Source of the DNA: Candidatus Bathyarchaeota archaeon
GTDB taxonomy: Archaea > Thermoproteota > Bathyarchaeia > RBG-16-48-13 > JAGMEO01
Assembly (NCBI GenBank): GCA_030602965.1
Contig: JAUVYS010000049.1
Coordinates: 1 to 8,268 of the forward strand
Length of the DNA: 8,268 bases
Direction: 5' to 3'
Below the pieces are notes generated by a model, which saw only the letters and a program-made list of their open reading frames with translations, did not search any database and was not told the origin of the DNA. A program made the position numbers and the translations under genes. How positions within the stretch are numbered: position 1 is the stretch's first letter; each line of letters opens with the position of its first letter. Below are positions 1 through 5,724 of the stretch, in pieces.

Positions 1-230
1 CCTACTATCAACTCGAAGAACATCTCATTCATGTCTCTGAACTGAGGATAGTTTGGGATGTCGATCCCCATTCTGAGCTTATCGAGGAAACAATCCACGA
101 GCTTCTTTTCGAAATAGTCAACTGAATCGTTAGCAGCCTCACTTTGTTTTGAAGTGATGTGAAAGGCGCCCTCTGAGAACTTGTCTAGGTCTACTTTGAA
201 TGGCATGCTGCCTGAATCGTACGTTTCCAA
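1..230 (-). CDS. N-terminal part of an unrecognised protein, cut by the left edge
   Basis: An open frame on the minus strand runs off the left edge. About 76 residues are visible from the TTG at 230, or 68 from the ATG at 206. The sequence after the ATG begins MPFKVDLDKFSEG and continues with a charged, amphipathic, soluble-looking stretch with no signal peptide or membrane segment. I do not recognise the family. I prefer TTG at 230 because GGGTGA (238-243) sits 7 nt before it, the same SD that precedes the DUF3795 gene, and because a TATA-like box at 282-290 gives a leader of about 30 nt. The ATG at 206 has only a weak CAGG upstream and is the alternative. The frame is closed upstream by a TAG at 291-293. 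That a protein is encoded here is likely; its function cannot be said. Confidence 0.6.
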   Translation of the reverse strand, partial: METYDSGSMPFKVDLDKFSEGAFHITSKQSEAANDSVDYFEKKLVDCFLDKLRMGIDIPNYPQFRDMNEMFFELIV

Positions 231-281
231 TGCAGATTCACCCGAAAAGTGTGATAAAAGCCTATGAATAATTTGAATCTC

Positions 282-290
282 AATATATAA
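282..290 (-). promoter_or_regulatory. TATA-like promoter box for the left-edge gene
   Basis: On the minus strand this reads TTATATATT, a good archaeal TATA box. Transcription would start near 260, leaving a short leader that contains the GGGTGA SD at 238-243 and then the TTG at 230. The 231-328 gap holds no other gene. The call rests on motif and spacing only. Confidence 0.45.
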
Positions 291-328
291 CTATAGTTTG
301 TATGCAGCTTATTCAACGCGTGTGATTG

Positions 329-754
329 TTATTCTCGCCAGTTCTCAATCTTTTCGCAGTCGTAGCACCTCTTGTTATGGACGCTCATGACGCCTCCACA
401 GTTTGGACATCTGTATTTCTCTCTTTGACCATTTAGAAATTCATCAACGCCCTCTGATTTGATCTCGTTAAGATTATCAATCATACTCATGCCGTATCTT
501 GTTCTGTAACTTCGATCTAACTTCAGTAGACTTTCACATGGGAACTCTGCACATTCAAAGCAGAACTGTACATCTTTGTGGTATGGACATTTTTTCTTGA
601 TAAACGCACACATCTTATTGCGAGGTCTACATCCGACGCAATGAACTATCTTTCCCCTCTCTTTCGGGATGTTTCTCGAGTATGCTAAGTATGAACTGCA
701 AATGTTGCAGTCCATGCCACACATAGCCACAAGCTCAGGCTTTAACTCAACCAT
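329..754 (-). CDS. DUF3795 family cysteine-rich protein with C-terminal zinc ribbon
   Basis: A soluble 141-residue protein with 14 cysteines. The N-terminal CGMDCNIC block (Cys12, 16, 19), followed by Cys39, 42, 49, 56, 65, 68 and 73 with the FCFECAEFPC signature, matches the DUF3795 family, which is common in archaea and anaerobic bacteria and is thought to bind metal through its cysteines. No reaction is known for the family. The C-terminus adds CPNC (116-119) and CYDC (130-133), a typical four-Cys zinc ribbon, so there are probably two metal sites. The ATG at 754 is well supported: GGGTGA lies 6 nt upstream (761-766). The gene follows the membrane protein by 67 nt on the same strand but seems to have its own promoter with an inverted repeat in that gap. 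Family assignment is firm; function is unknown. Confidence 0.85.
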   Translation of the reverse strand: MVELKPELVAMCGMDCNICSSYLAYSRNIPKERGKIVHCVGCRPRNKMCAFIKKKCPYHKDVQFCFECAEFPCESLLKLDRSYRTRYGMSMIDNLNEIKSEGVDEFLNGQREKYRCPNCGGVMSVHNKRCYDCEKIENWRE

Positions 755-782
755 GGCAATTCACCCTTAAAGATCAAAGTAG

Positions 783-809
783 TCATAACTTATTGTTATG
801 ATTTTAAAG
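783..809 (-). promoter_or_regulatory. Promoter with perfect inverted repeat before the DUF3795 gene
   Basis: A perfect 7-5-7 inverted repeat, TCATAAC-TTATT-GTTATGA (783-801), lies directly downstream, in minus-strand sense, of a TTTAAAAT box (802-809). The repeat would occupy the region between the TATA box and the transcript start, and the ATG follows about 28 nt later. That is a typical place for an archaeal repressor operator. In RNA the same repeat could form a small leader hairpin. The sequence shows the repeat; the regulatory role is inferred. Confidence 0.4.
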
Positions 810-821
810 TTTACATGAGGT

Positions 822-1319
822 CTAAAAAATAGAAACTGCAAAAGCAATAATTACACAGTAAATTAATGTGACTATAGCTCCCCCAACGTGTCCCCTGTAA
901 TGGTGGGAGAAGTCTTTATAATCTTCTGCTTCGGTTCCAGGGACAATCACGAATTGAGGAGTGATCTTACTGACGATGAGCCAGTCAAGAATCACCAAGT
1001 CACCCAGAGTCCCTAAAGTAACCAATACAAAGAGATGAATGAAAGCTGAAACAAATGAGATCTCTCCACCTAGTTGCGTCTCAAGCATTAAAGCTGACAG
1101 AATTGGACCGCCAAGTATAATGATGAAAAACGGTATTGAGAGGACGAGGGCTAATCGTCTCTCACGTTCTGTCTTAGGTGCAACCTTCTGTTTGATCGCT
1201 TTGGAGTAATCCTGTAAACCCCAAACACGAGGATTAAATGAGATCATGATGAGGAACAGATAGTCAGTAAAAAGAAGAGCAAACAACAATCCATGGATGA
1301 GAGTGAACGAGAGAATCAT
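822..1319 (-). CDS. Conserved four-helix integral membrane protein
   Basis: A 165-residue hydrophobic protein with four predicted membrane segments at about 7-27, 57-77, 88-116 and 145-164. A basic loop follows helix 1, with NPRVW (29-33), DYSKAI (37-42) and APKTERERR (47-55). Helix 3 ends in GDLVILDWLIVSKITP, followed by FVIVPGTE (123-130) and a DYKDFSHHYRGHVGG stretch (133-147). I recall this pattern, with an N-P-R-x-W/F motif, P-K-T-x-x-E-R and a W-x-x-x-x-I-T-P-x-F-V-x-x-P-G-T-E motif, from uncharacterised membrane proteins of bacteria and archaea, but I cannot name a family. The conserved polar residues near the membrane edge could suit a small transporter or enzyme, but nothing decides this. 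The ATG at 1319 has GAGG 8 nt upstream. It lies 36 nt after the DUF5655 gene and is probably co-transcribed with it. Confidence 0.75.
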   Translation of the reverse strand: MILSFTLIHGLLFALLFTDYLFLIMISFNPRVWGLQDYSKAIKQKVAPKTERERRLALVLSIPFFIIILGGPILSALMLETQLGGEISFVSAFIHLFVLVTLGTLGDLVILDWLIVSKITPQFVIVPGTEAEDYKDFSHHYRGHVGGAIVTLIYCVIIAFAVSIF

Positions 1320-1355
1320 ACATTAATCCTCTTTTTAAAACAGTCAAGTCTTTTT

Positions 1356-1802
1356 TTAACTCTGTTTCTTCATGTTGTAGGCCAGTTTAATCCAACCAAT
1401 TAATTCCTTGTCGATCTCCTTGTCGCTTTTAACGTCGATGCTATGGAGAAAGCGGTGCTTAGACATTTGAGATGATTTATCAATACGATCATTTACCACT
1501 TCATAGTCCAAAGTGAAATGTATCTTGATCCCATCTCTCAACGCGTACACAGCGGCAAATGTGTAAGCACAAGTCACGAGATGGATGCAACATGGCAGGG
1601 ACTCAACGTAGAACGATCCAATTTGGTTCTCAACCTTCGATGATAAATCATTGTAGAGTGTCTCCGCGAGATCCTTCTTCTCAAAATGTTTTTCCAAGGG
1701 ATACTTGGTGCATGAATGAATCTGGTTTTTCCTTCGAAACATTCTCTCACACTTGGGGCACGTCCAAAGTTTTAACGGTTTCTTAGACTCCTTTTTGCTC
1801 AA
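1356..1802 (-). CDS. DUF5655 domain protein with N-terminal zinc-finger-like motif
   Basis: A soluble 148-residue protein. Residues 13-31 (WTCPKCERMFRRKNQIHSC) carry Cys15, Cys18, His29 and Cys31, a small zinc-finger-like site seen in many DUF5655 proteins. Residues about 35-147 form the DUF5655 body, with the typical CIHLV, the basic/aromatic MSKHRFLHSI segment (113-122) and the ending IDKELIGWIKLAYNM. The domain's function is unknown. The start is TTG (1800-1802): the only usable initiator near the conserved N-terminus, preceded by AAGGTGA with a short 4-nt spacer. The overlapping ATG at 1807 reads into TGA after two codons. The gene heads the minus-strand cluster and diverges from the methyltransferase gene across about 98 nt. 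Family call is good; the start is fairly secure. Confidence 0.8.
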   Translation of the reverse strand: MSKKESKKPLKLWTCPKCERMFRRKNQIHSCTKYPLEKHFEKKDLAETLYNDLSSKVENQIGSFYVESLPCCIHLVTCAYTFAAVYALRDGIKIHFTLDYEVVNDRIDKSSQMSKHRFLHSIDVKSDKEIDKELIGWIKLAYNMKKQS

Positions 1803-1824
1803 TTCATCACCTTGCGTACAAGCA

Positions 1825-1877
1825 GGATTATTCCATAATCCACTTTATCTCTTTAACAATTTTAATTAGGTGGATTA
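1825..1877. promoter_or_regulatory. Divergent promoter region with nested inverted repeats
   Basis: The gap between the divergent DUF5655 and methyltransferase genes contains a perfect 7-3-7 inverted repeat, GGATTAT-TCC-ATAATCC (1825-1841). Its right half extends as TAATCCAC (1836-1843) and is repeated in inverted form as GTGGATTA (1870-1877). That makes three GGATTA half-sites in 53 nt. AT-rich candidate promoter boxes (CTTTATCT at 1843-1850, TTTTAATTA near 1860-1868) lie between them. The arrangement resembles an operator for a dimeric regulator controlling both directions; the regulator is unknown. Confidence 0.45.
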
Positions 1878-1900
1878 AAAAGAAAAATAGGAGTGTGCAG

Positions 1901-2638
1901 ATGATATCTCCATTAGAGGTAGTGTCCATGTCAGAGGATAGAAGCAGACAGTTTCGAATGGCTGGAATCAAATCACTCATACTCTTTTATATACTACTAT
2001 CAGTGCAAATTGTAGTCTTCTTTTTCTCTGCCGGTCATATTCCAGGGATTCGGTCTTGGATCTATTTTTTCACCGCCTTCATACACTCCACTGCAAGCAC
2101 CGTTGTTCAGTGGAAGCTTAATCCTGAACTTCTCATAGAGCGACTTAAACCTAAAAGGAAAGGTTCAAAATTATGGGATGAAGTATTGATGAGAATCTGC
2201 AATCTCACGATACTCCTTGTAGTACCAATCGTAGCAGGATTAGACATTGGCAATTACTACTGGTCGAATCTCGATATTGTTTTAATCCCCTTGGGTTTAT
2301 TTCTTGTTTTAATCTCTTCAATTTTACTAAACTGGGCAATGGTAGTGAATCCGCATTTTGAGCCAACCGTTAGAATCCAAAAAGACCGAGCTCATAGAGT
2401 AATAACGAGTGGTCCTTACAAGATTGTTAGGCACCCTGGCTATTTAGCGGGGATTTTATACGCTTTGGCGATTCCTTTCCTGATTGGGTCAACCTTCACT
2501 TTTCTTCCCGTTGGTATTTATTGTCTTTTAATGATGACCCGCACACATTTAGAAGATGAAACACTTCAAAAAGAATTAACTGGATACCTAGAATATACTC
2601 AAAAAACCAGATACCGACTGTTCCCAGGGATATGGTAG
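1901..2638 (+). CDS. ICMT/PEMT-type membrane methyltransferase
   Basis: A 245-residue integral membrane protein of the isoprenylcysteine carboxyl methyltransferase / phospholipid methyltransferase superfamily, whose members transfer a methyl group from S-adenosylmethionine to lipid-embedded substrates. From the ATG at 1901, membrane segments fall at about 23-43, 52-70, 98-116, 125-147 and 182-212. The signature is in the C-terminal third: GPYKIVRHPGY (171-181), then a helical hairpin, then RTHLEDETLQKEL and GYLEYTQKTRYRLFPGIW, which supply the usual Arg-His-Pro, Glu and Tyr-x-x-Y/T-x-x-x-R-x-x-P-x-x-W elements. The substrate cannot be told. GGAG (1890-1893) lies 7 nt before ATG 1901, so the upstream in-frame GTG at 1895 is rejected; ATG 1928, with GAGGT 7 nt upstream, is also possible. 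The gene stands alone on its strand. Confidence 0.85.
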   Translation: MISPLEVVSMSEDRSRQFRMAGIKSLILFYILLSVQIVVFFFSAGHIPGIRSWIYFFTAFIHSTASTVVQWKLNPELLIERLKPKRKGSKLWDEVLMRICNLTILLVVPIVAGLDIGNYYWSNLDIVLIPLGLFLVLISSILLNWAMVVNPHFEPTVRIQKDRAHRVITSGPYKIVRHPGYLAGILYALAIPFLIGSTFTFLPVGIYCLLMMTRTHLEDETLQKELTGYLEYTQKTRYRLFPGIW

Positions 2639-2640
2639 AG

Positions 2641-2701
2641 AAAAAAAGAGGGCTAGTATAAATGTGCCCTTGAGGCTGGTTTCCCCCTGACTACCAAGCT
2701 C
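2641..2701 (+). repeat. Intergenic element, copy A
   Basis: First of three related intergenic sequences. It begins just after the methyltransferase stop with A7 (2641-2647) and GAGGG, has a possible hairpin AGGGC-N12-GCCCT (2649-2670), and then the shared core TGGT (2677-2680)-TTCCCCCTGACT-ACCA (2693-2696). The core can pair as a 4-bp stem, extended by GAG (2672-2674) with CTC (2699-2701) across a 2-nt internal loop. The rest of the 2639-2815 gap is AT-rich and shows only a TTTATTTA box (2763-2770). Function is unknown. Confidence 0.5.
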
Positions 2702-2815
2702 CATTGGAATCGATTGATCAAAATAATGAAACTACACAAATCAGATTTTAATTCATTTTGGCTTTATTTACTCTGTCTAAAGTTTGATAAAGCTACATTG
2801 AATTGAGAACATTAA

Positions 2816-3445
2816 ATGGTGAAGTGGTTAAAAATGAATAAGAAATTAGGTCTTTTGACTTTACTAGTACTGACAATTGGCACGGTTCATGGATTGAGAA
2901 ACAACGATAGTTCAACTTACACTTGCAATTGGAATGATGACGTATTTGACCTAACAGTGACAGTAACAAGCGTTGATGGGTCAACAATAAATTATGGGAT
3001 ATTTGGAGACATTCCACCGTTCTTTTGGAACGAAGAACTTAACTTAGAATCAACTGCTTGGTTTGAAAGATGGGGACATTATGTACCATTCATTAGACCA
3101 AACTTGAATGTTGGTGATTCAATAGTTAACCTTGAAGGTTCCCCGACGGTAACAGAAATAATTTACCAGAAATGGTGCGATGTAGATAGAGAAACATGTT
3201 ATGTGTTTCTTAGTGGAGATTCAATGACAATACCTTTACACTTGTACTATGATAGAGAAACAGGCGTTTTGGTTAATGCTACATATTCTGGAGCAGGCTT
3301 TGGTTGGGTTAAGGTTTGGATAACCGAAACGACATTATGGAGCAAACCTGAAGATATATCTTGGTTCAATTCTTTTGTGCTTGCAATGTTGCTCGTTGGT
3401 ATTATGTTTGGTCTGTACCTTGCTTTTAAGAGGAAGAAAAAATAA
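2816..3445 (+). CDS. Secreted protein with C-terminal membrane anchor, family unknown
   Basis: A 209-residue protein with an N-terminal signal peptide (basic MVKWLKMNKK, hydrophobic 11-22, likely cleavage near 26), a beta-rich extracellular region (about 27-183) and a C-terminal membrane helix (186-204) ending in KRKKK as a stop-transfer signal. Cys37, Cys121 and Cys128 could include a disulphide. The segment YYDRETGVLVNATYSG (144-159) resembles a recurring motif in secreted archaeal proteins of unknown function. I recognise no enzyme family; a cell-surface role is inferred from topology. ATG 2816 gives an in-frame start behind a weak GAG; ATG 2834, with GGTGA (2818-2822) 11 nt upstream, would give a more usual signal peptide starting MNKKLG and is a real alternative. 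A TTTATTTA box at 2763-2770 could be its promoter. Confidence 0.7.
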   Translation: MVKWLKMNKKLGLLTLLVLTIGTVHGLRNNDSSTYTCNWNDDVFDLTVTVTSVDGSTINYGIFGDIPPFFWNEELNLESTAWFERWGHYVPFIRPNLNVGDSIVNLEGSPTVTEIIYQKWCDVDRETCYVFLSGDSMTIPLHLYYDRETGVLVNATYSGAGFGWVKVWITETTLWSKPEDISWFNSFVLAMLLVGIMFGLYLAFKRKKK

Positions 3446-3557
3446 GGAATTTTTGAACTAAAAGGTGAATTATTTAAAATGGAAAGGTAGCAAATCGGAA
3501 TGAAAAAAATTTAATCTTAATCCGCATTTTCCACCCATTCATAAAATTAAAGTGAGG

Positions 3558-3564
3558 TTTTTTT
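3558..3564 (+). terminator. T-run terminator candidate after the anchored secreted protein
   Basis: A run of seven T (3558-3564) about 115 nt after the stop at 3445, followed by more T-rich sequence (CAATATTTATCTTTG). Archaeal transcription often ends at such T-runs without a hairpin. No strong stem precedes it. The 3446-3557 sequence holds only micro-ORFs of a few codons, which I do not call. Confidence 0.35.
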
Positions 3565-3592
3565 CAATATTTATCTTTGAGTACACTAAACC

Positions 3593-3658
3593 AAAAAAAA
3601 GAAGGATTGGATGCCACATAGAGACGTATGGTATCCCTCTGACTACTAAGCAGTTTTA
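3593..3658 (+). repeat. Intergenic element, copy B
   Basis: Second copy of the three-copy element. It begins with A8 (3593-3600) and GAAGG, then CACATAGAG, then the core TGGT (3629-3632)-ATCCCTCTGACT-ACTA (3645-3648), then CAGTTTTA (3651-3658). GGATGCCA (3609-3616) can pair with TGGTATCC (3629-3636) as an 8-bp stem with one G-U and a 12-nt loop; the loop's AGAG (3620-3623) is complementary to CTCT (3637-3640) just past the stem, so a pseudoknot is possible. It ends 38 nt before the ATG at 3697, so it may lie in that gene's leader or promoter. Confidence 0.5.
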
Positions 3659-3696
3659 TTTTGATAGGATAGTATAGCTCTGTGAGAAGATGAGGG

Positions 3697-4857
3697 ATGG
3701 AAAAAAAGTTCCTGATGATTATAGCTGTTGTTTTTATAGCGTTTTTACTAGTTTTTAGTGGTTTATCAGATCAAAACGGTTCAGATCAAGATCAAACCGA
3801 CAATGAAGAAGAGACAAACGGTGGAGATCTATTGTTTAATTATGCACCTGTTGATCTGGATAAAGTTCTTTTCATTGAGCCAATGGGAAGCATGAAGGGC
3901 AATCATGTTACGCCGATTGATCATCAGTACTACATAGCTTCAAGCCCTTTGCAACAATCCGAGCCGGAGATTGTTGTAGATGTGTACTCGCCAGCTGATG
4001 GAACTGTCACCCACATTCAGCACATGAGTTCACTTCCAGGAGATGACACCACGCACATAGATGAGTATAGACTTGTGATTCGGCATACCAGTATGGTCTC
4101 TAGTATTTTTATTCATGTTGATAATCTTTCAGAAAAGATTGCTGAAGTCGCTCCTCCACCCGGAGAATATGCTCAAGTAGAGGTATCTGTGACTGCAGGA
4201 GAAATTATTGGGAATTATACTGGAAGTATCGACTACAACATTGTTGATGACGACGTAGTGCTCACAGGCTTCGTCGTACCAGAAAGCTATACAGCTGAAC
4301 CATGGAAGATACATACCTCGGATCCCTTCGACTACTTCAATGAGTCGATTCGAAACCAGCTCATTGCGTTATGTCTTCGATCAGAAAAGCCTGAGGGTGG
4401 CAAGATCGATCATGACATTGACGGAAAGTTGGTGGGCAACTGGTTTAAAGAAGGCACAAACGGGTATGCTGGACTTAGAGACAACTATTGGGTGGGTCAT
4501 CTGTCAATAGCATATGACAGCATAGATCCTGACCATGTTATTGTTTCATTTGGTTCGTATGATGGTCAAGCAAGGCAGTTCGGGGTCAAAGATAATACAC
4601 CGGATCCTACTGACATCGGTGTTGAAACAGGCTTAATCAAGTATGAGCTTGTTGGCTACGATTTTTATAACGGTGAAGAGTTCTGGGATCGGGTGAGTTT
4701 AGTTAAAGGTCTCGAAGTCAGAAATGGCAATCGTGTACAAGGAGTTGTCCTGTTTCAACTAATTGAAGACAGAAAACTCAAAGTGGAAATCTTTCCTGAC
4801 AAGACTGCTGACGAAGTGAGCGGTTTTACCGAAAACGCATCGATTTACGTTAGATAA
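3697..4857 (+). CDS. Membrane-anchored extracellular protein with degenerate M23-like domain
   Basis: A 386-residue protein. An N-terminal hydrophobic segment (5-23) acts as signal anchor or cleaved signal; there is no lipobox cysteine. An acidic Asp/Glu/Gln-rich linker follows (24-44). Residues about 55-195 look like a lysostaphin-fold (peptidase M23) domain: NHVTPIDHQYY (69-79), VYSPADGTVTHIQHM (96-110), YRLVIRHTSMVSSIFIHVDNLS (124-145), then VTAGEIIGNY (165-174). In active M23 enzymes the GxxIG step is followed by the metal-binding HxH; here the position reads IDYNIVD, and the usual HxxxD is only HxxxxD. It is therefore probably not a peptidase and may bind ligand or cell wall polymer. Residues about 200-386 form a second domain with GGKIDHDIDGKLVGNWFKEG (234-253), which I cannot name. 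Start ATG 3697 has GTGAG 10 nt upstream; ATG 3715 is less likely. Confidence 0.65.
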   Translation: MEKKFLMIIAVVFIAFLLVFSGLSDQNGSDQDQTDNEEETNGGDLLFNYAPVDLDKVLFIEPMGSMKGNHVTPIDHQYYIASSPLQQSEPEIVVDVYSPADGTVTHIQHMSSLPGDDTTHIDEYRLVIRHTSMVSSIFIHVDNLSEKIAEVAPPPGEYAQVEVSVTAGEIIGNYTGSIDYNIVDDDVVLTGFVVPESYTAEPWKIHTSDPFDYFNESIRNQLIALCLRSEKPEGGKIDHDIDGKLVGNWFKEGTNGYAGLRDNYWVGHLSIAYDSIDPDHVIVSFGSYDGQARQFGVKDNTPDPTDIGVETGLIKYELVGYDFYNGEEFWDRVSLVKGLEVRNGNRVQGVVLFQLIEDRKLKVEIFPDKTADEVSGFTENASIYVR

Positions 4858-4990
4858 TATTGAAGCAAAACTTCGCAATAAAAAAAGAACATAATAAAAA
4901 CAGGGATTCAAAATCTTGCAGTTGAATTCATATCCCAACCACCATAAAAAAACATTCAATTTTTAGAAAAAAGGGGAATCGACGGGACTG

Positions 4991-5014
4991 TATATATTAT
5001 CTCCAGGAGATAAT
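4991..5014 (+). promoter_or_regulatory. TATA box overlapping a perfect palindrome upstream of the ArsR-like gene
   Basis: TATATATT (4991-4998) is a good TATA box and overlaps a perfect 9-1-9 inverted repeat, ATTATCTCC-A-GGAGATAAT (4996-5014). Transcription would start near 5020, about 45 nt before the TTG at 5065. A dimeric winged-helix repressor bound here would block TBP or polymerase, so autoregulation by the adjacent regulator is the simplest reading. The rest of the 4858-5064 gap has a weak bulged hairpin at 4859-4879 (ATTGAAG/CTT-CG-CAAT) after the stop and nothing else I can support. Confidence 0.55.
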
Positions 5015-5064
5015 TTGTAAAAGCTTAGACGTTTGATCGATTATTGTATGTAACGTGAATTGGC

Positions 5065-5355
5065 TTGTTTGGAAAAAAATCAAAAACGATTGGCAGATCG
5101 GAAGAAGAAACAAGACAATATCATAAACAGTATTTGGAAGCTGTAAATAATCCACATAGAAGAAAGATACTTGAAGAACTTACAAATGGCCCTGAAAAAT
5201 TTAGAGAACTTCAGAAAAAGACAGGGTTAAACGCTCAAACTCTGAAATGGCATTTGAATATACTTGAACACAGCTTTTGCATAGAAAAATATTCCATCAA
5301 AGGTAAACTTCTCTACAAACTCACACAAGAAGGAAAGGTCATAGAATATCTATAA
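5065..5355 (+). CDS. ArsR-like winged-helix transcriptional regulator
   Basis: A 96-residue basic, soluble DNA-binding protein. After a charged N-terminus (1-20), residues 24-95 form a winged helix: EAVNNPHRRKILEEL is the first helix of the ArsR fold, FRELQKKTGLNAQTLKWHLNIL (46-67) the helix-turn-helix with the recognition helix, and CIEKYSIKGKLLYKLTQEG (72-90) the wing. The only cysteine is Cys72, so a classical ArsR metal site is not seen and no effector can be named. The start is TTG at 5065; an in-frame TGA at 5056-5058 rules out earlier starts, and GTGA (5055-5058) lies 6 nt upstream as a partial SD. It is monocistronic, with a palindromic operator in its promoter. Its position after the M23-like gene may make that gene a target, but this is a guess. 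Confidence 0.8.
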   Translation: MFGKKSKTIGRSEEETRQYHKQYLEAVNNPHRRKILEELTNGPEKFRELQKKTGLNAQTLKWHLNILEHSFCIEKYSIKGKLLYKLTQEGKVIEYL

Positions 5356-5374
5356 TACACTTTCAAAGAAAAAT

Positions 5375-5444
5375 TAAGGGAAGTCGTTATCACATAGAAA
5401 AACATGGTATCTTCTCGACTACCAGATAATAATTTCCAGTTTTA
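5375..5444 (+). repeat. Intergenic element, copy C
   Basis: Third copy of the element, starting about 20 nt after the ArsR-like stop. It shares CACATAGA (5391-5398) and GGTATC with copy B, has the core TGGT (5405-5408)-ATCTTCTCGACT-ACCA (5421-5424), and ends with CAGTTTTA (5437-5444) as copy B does. AGTCG (5382-5386) can pair with CGACT (5416-5420), enclosing the TTATCA/TGGTAT pairing with a 12-nt loop. TCACATAGA (5390-5398) is also matched by TCTATGTGA (5474-5482) as a distant inverted repeat. Function is unknown. Confidence 0.5.
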
Positions 5445-5489
5445 CTGAAAAAAAGATGTTTACCTGAGACCTCTCTATGTGAGATTGAG

Positions 5490-5551
5490 TTAAACCCTAA
5501 CTCACCTTGCACGAGTTTAAGATTTTTTTAGTGCGATTTGTGTCCAAATCG
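5490..5551 (+). terminator. T-run and hairpins, likely transcript end for the ArsR-like unit
   Basis: TTAA(5490-5493)...ACTC(5500-5503)-ACCTTGCAC-GAGT(5513-5516)-TTAA(5517-5520) can fold as an interrupted stem, followed by seven T (5523-5529). A second, perfect hairpin, CGATTTG-TGTC-CAAATCG (5534-5551), comes right after, with another T-rich stretch (TATTTTTGTTCG, about 5562-5573). The arrangement suits termination of plus-strand transcripts. The 5356-5763 gap otherwise contains copy C, a short ACGC-AGC-GCGT stem near 5688-5698 and no coding frame I can support. Confidence 0.4.
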
Positions 5552-5724
5552 GTAAGTTCTGTATTTTTGTTCGTTTCACTGAATATGCGTTTTCAAAACT
5601 CGAGTTCAGAGCCATCTCTCACCATATTCTTGGTTAACTACACAAATGTTTATCAAGCGATCGATTAACATATATTTTTTCATCTCACGCAGCGCGTAAG
5701 TGAATCATGAGTTTTTTTACAAAT

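Noticed and set aside
1559..1786. Plus-strand open frame of 75 codons opposite the DUF5655 gene
   Set aside because: It is antisense to a gene with recognisable family motifs, has low-complexity composition and no ribosome site.
2793..3017. Minus-strand open frame of 74 codons
   Set aside because: It overlaps the signal-peptide region of the plus-strand anchored protein, which has a coherent topology; no SD or family likeness.
3464..3515. Micro-ORFs after GGTGA (ATG-GAA-AGG-TAG and ATG followed by four codons)
   Set aside because: Only three to four codons long; an SD-like GGTGA upstream is not enough to call a gene or leader peptide.
4129..4959. Two minus-strand open frames (4129-4314 and 4759-4959)
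   Set aside because: They lie opposite the M23-like gene or its 3' end, have shadow-like composition and no supporting signals.
2641..5444. CRISPR array or C/D-box sRNA as explanation for the three related elements
   Set aside because: The copies are far apart and degenerate, with no regular spacers; CTGA occurs in two copies but no RTGATGA C box accompanies it and copy C reads CTCGA.
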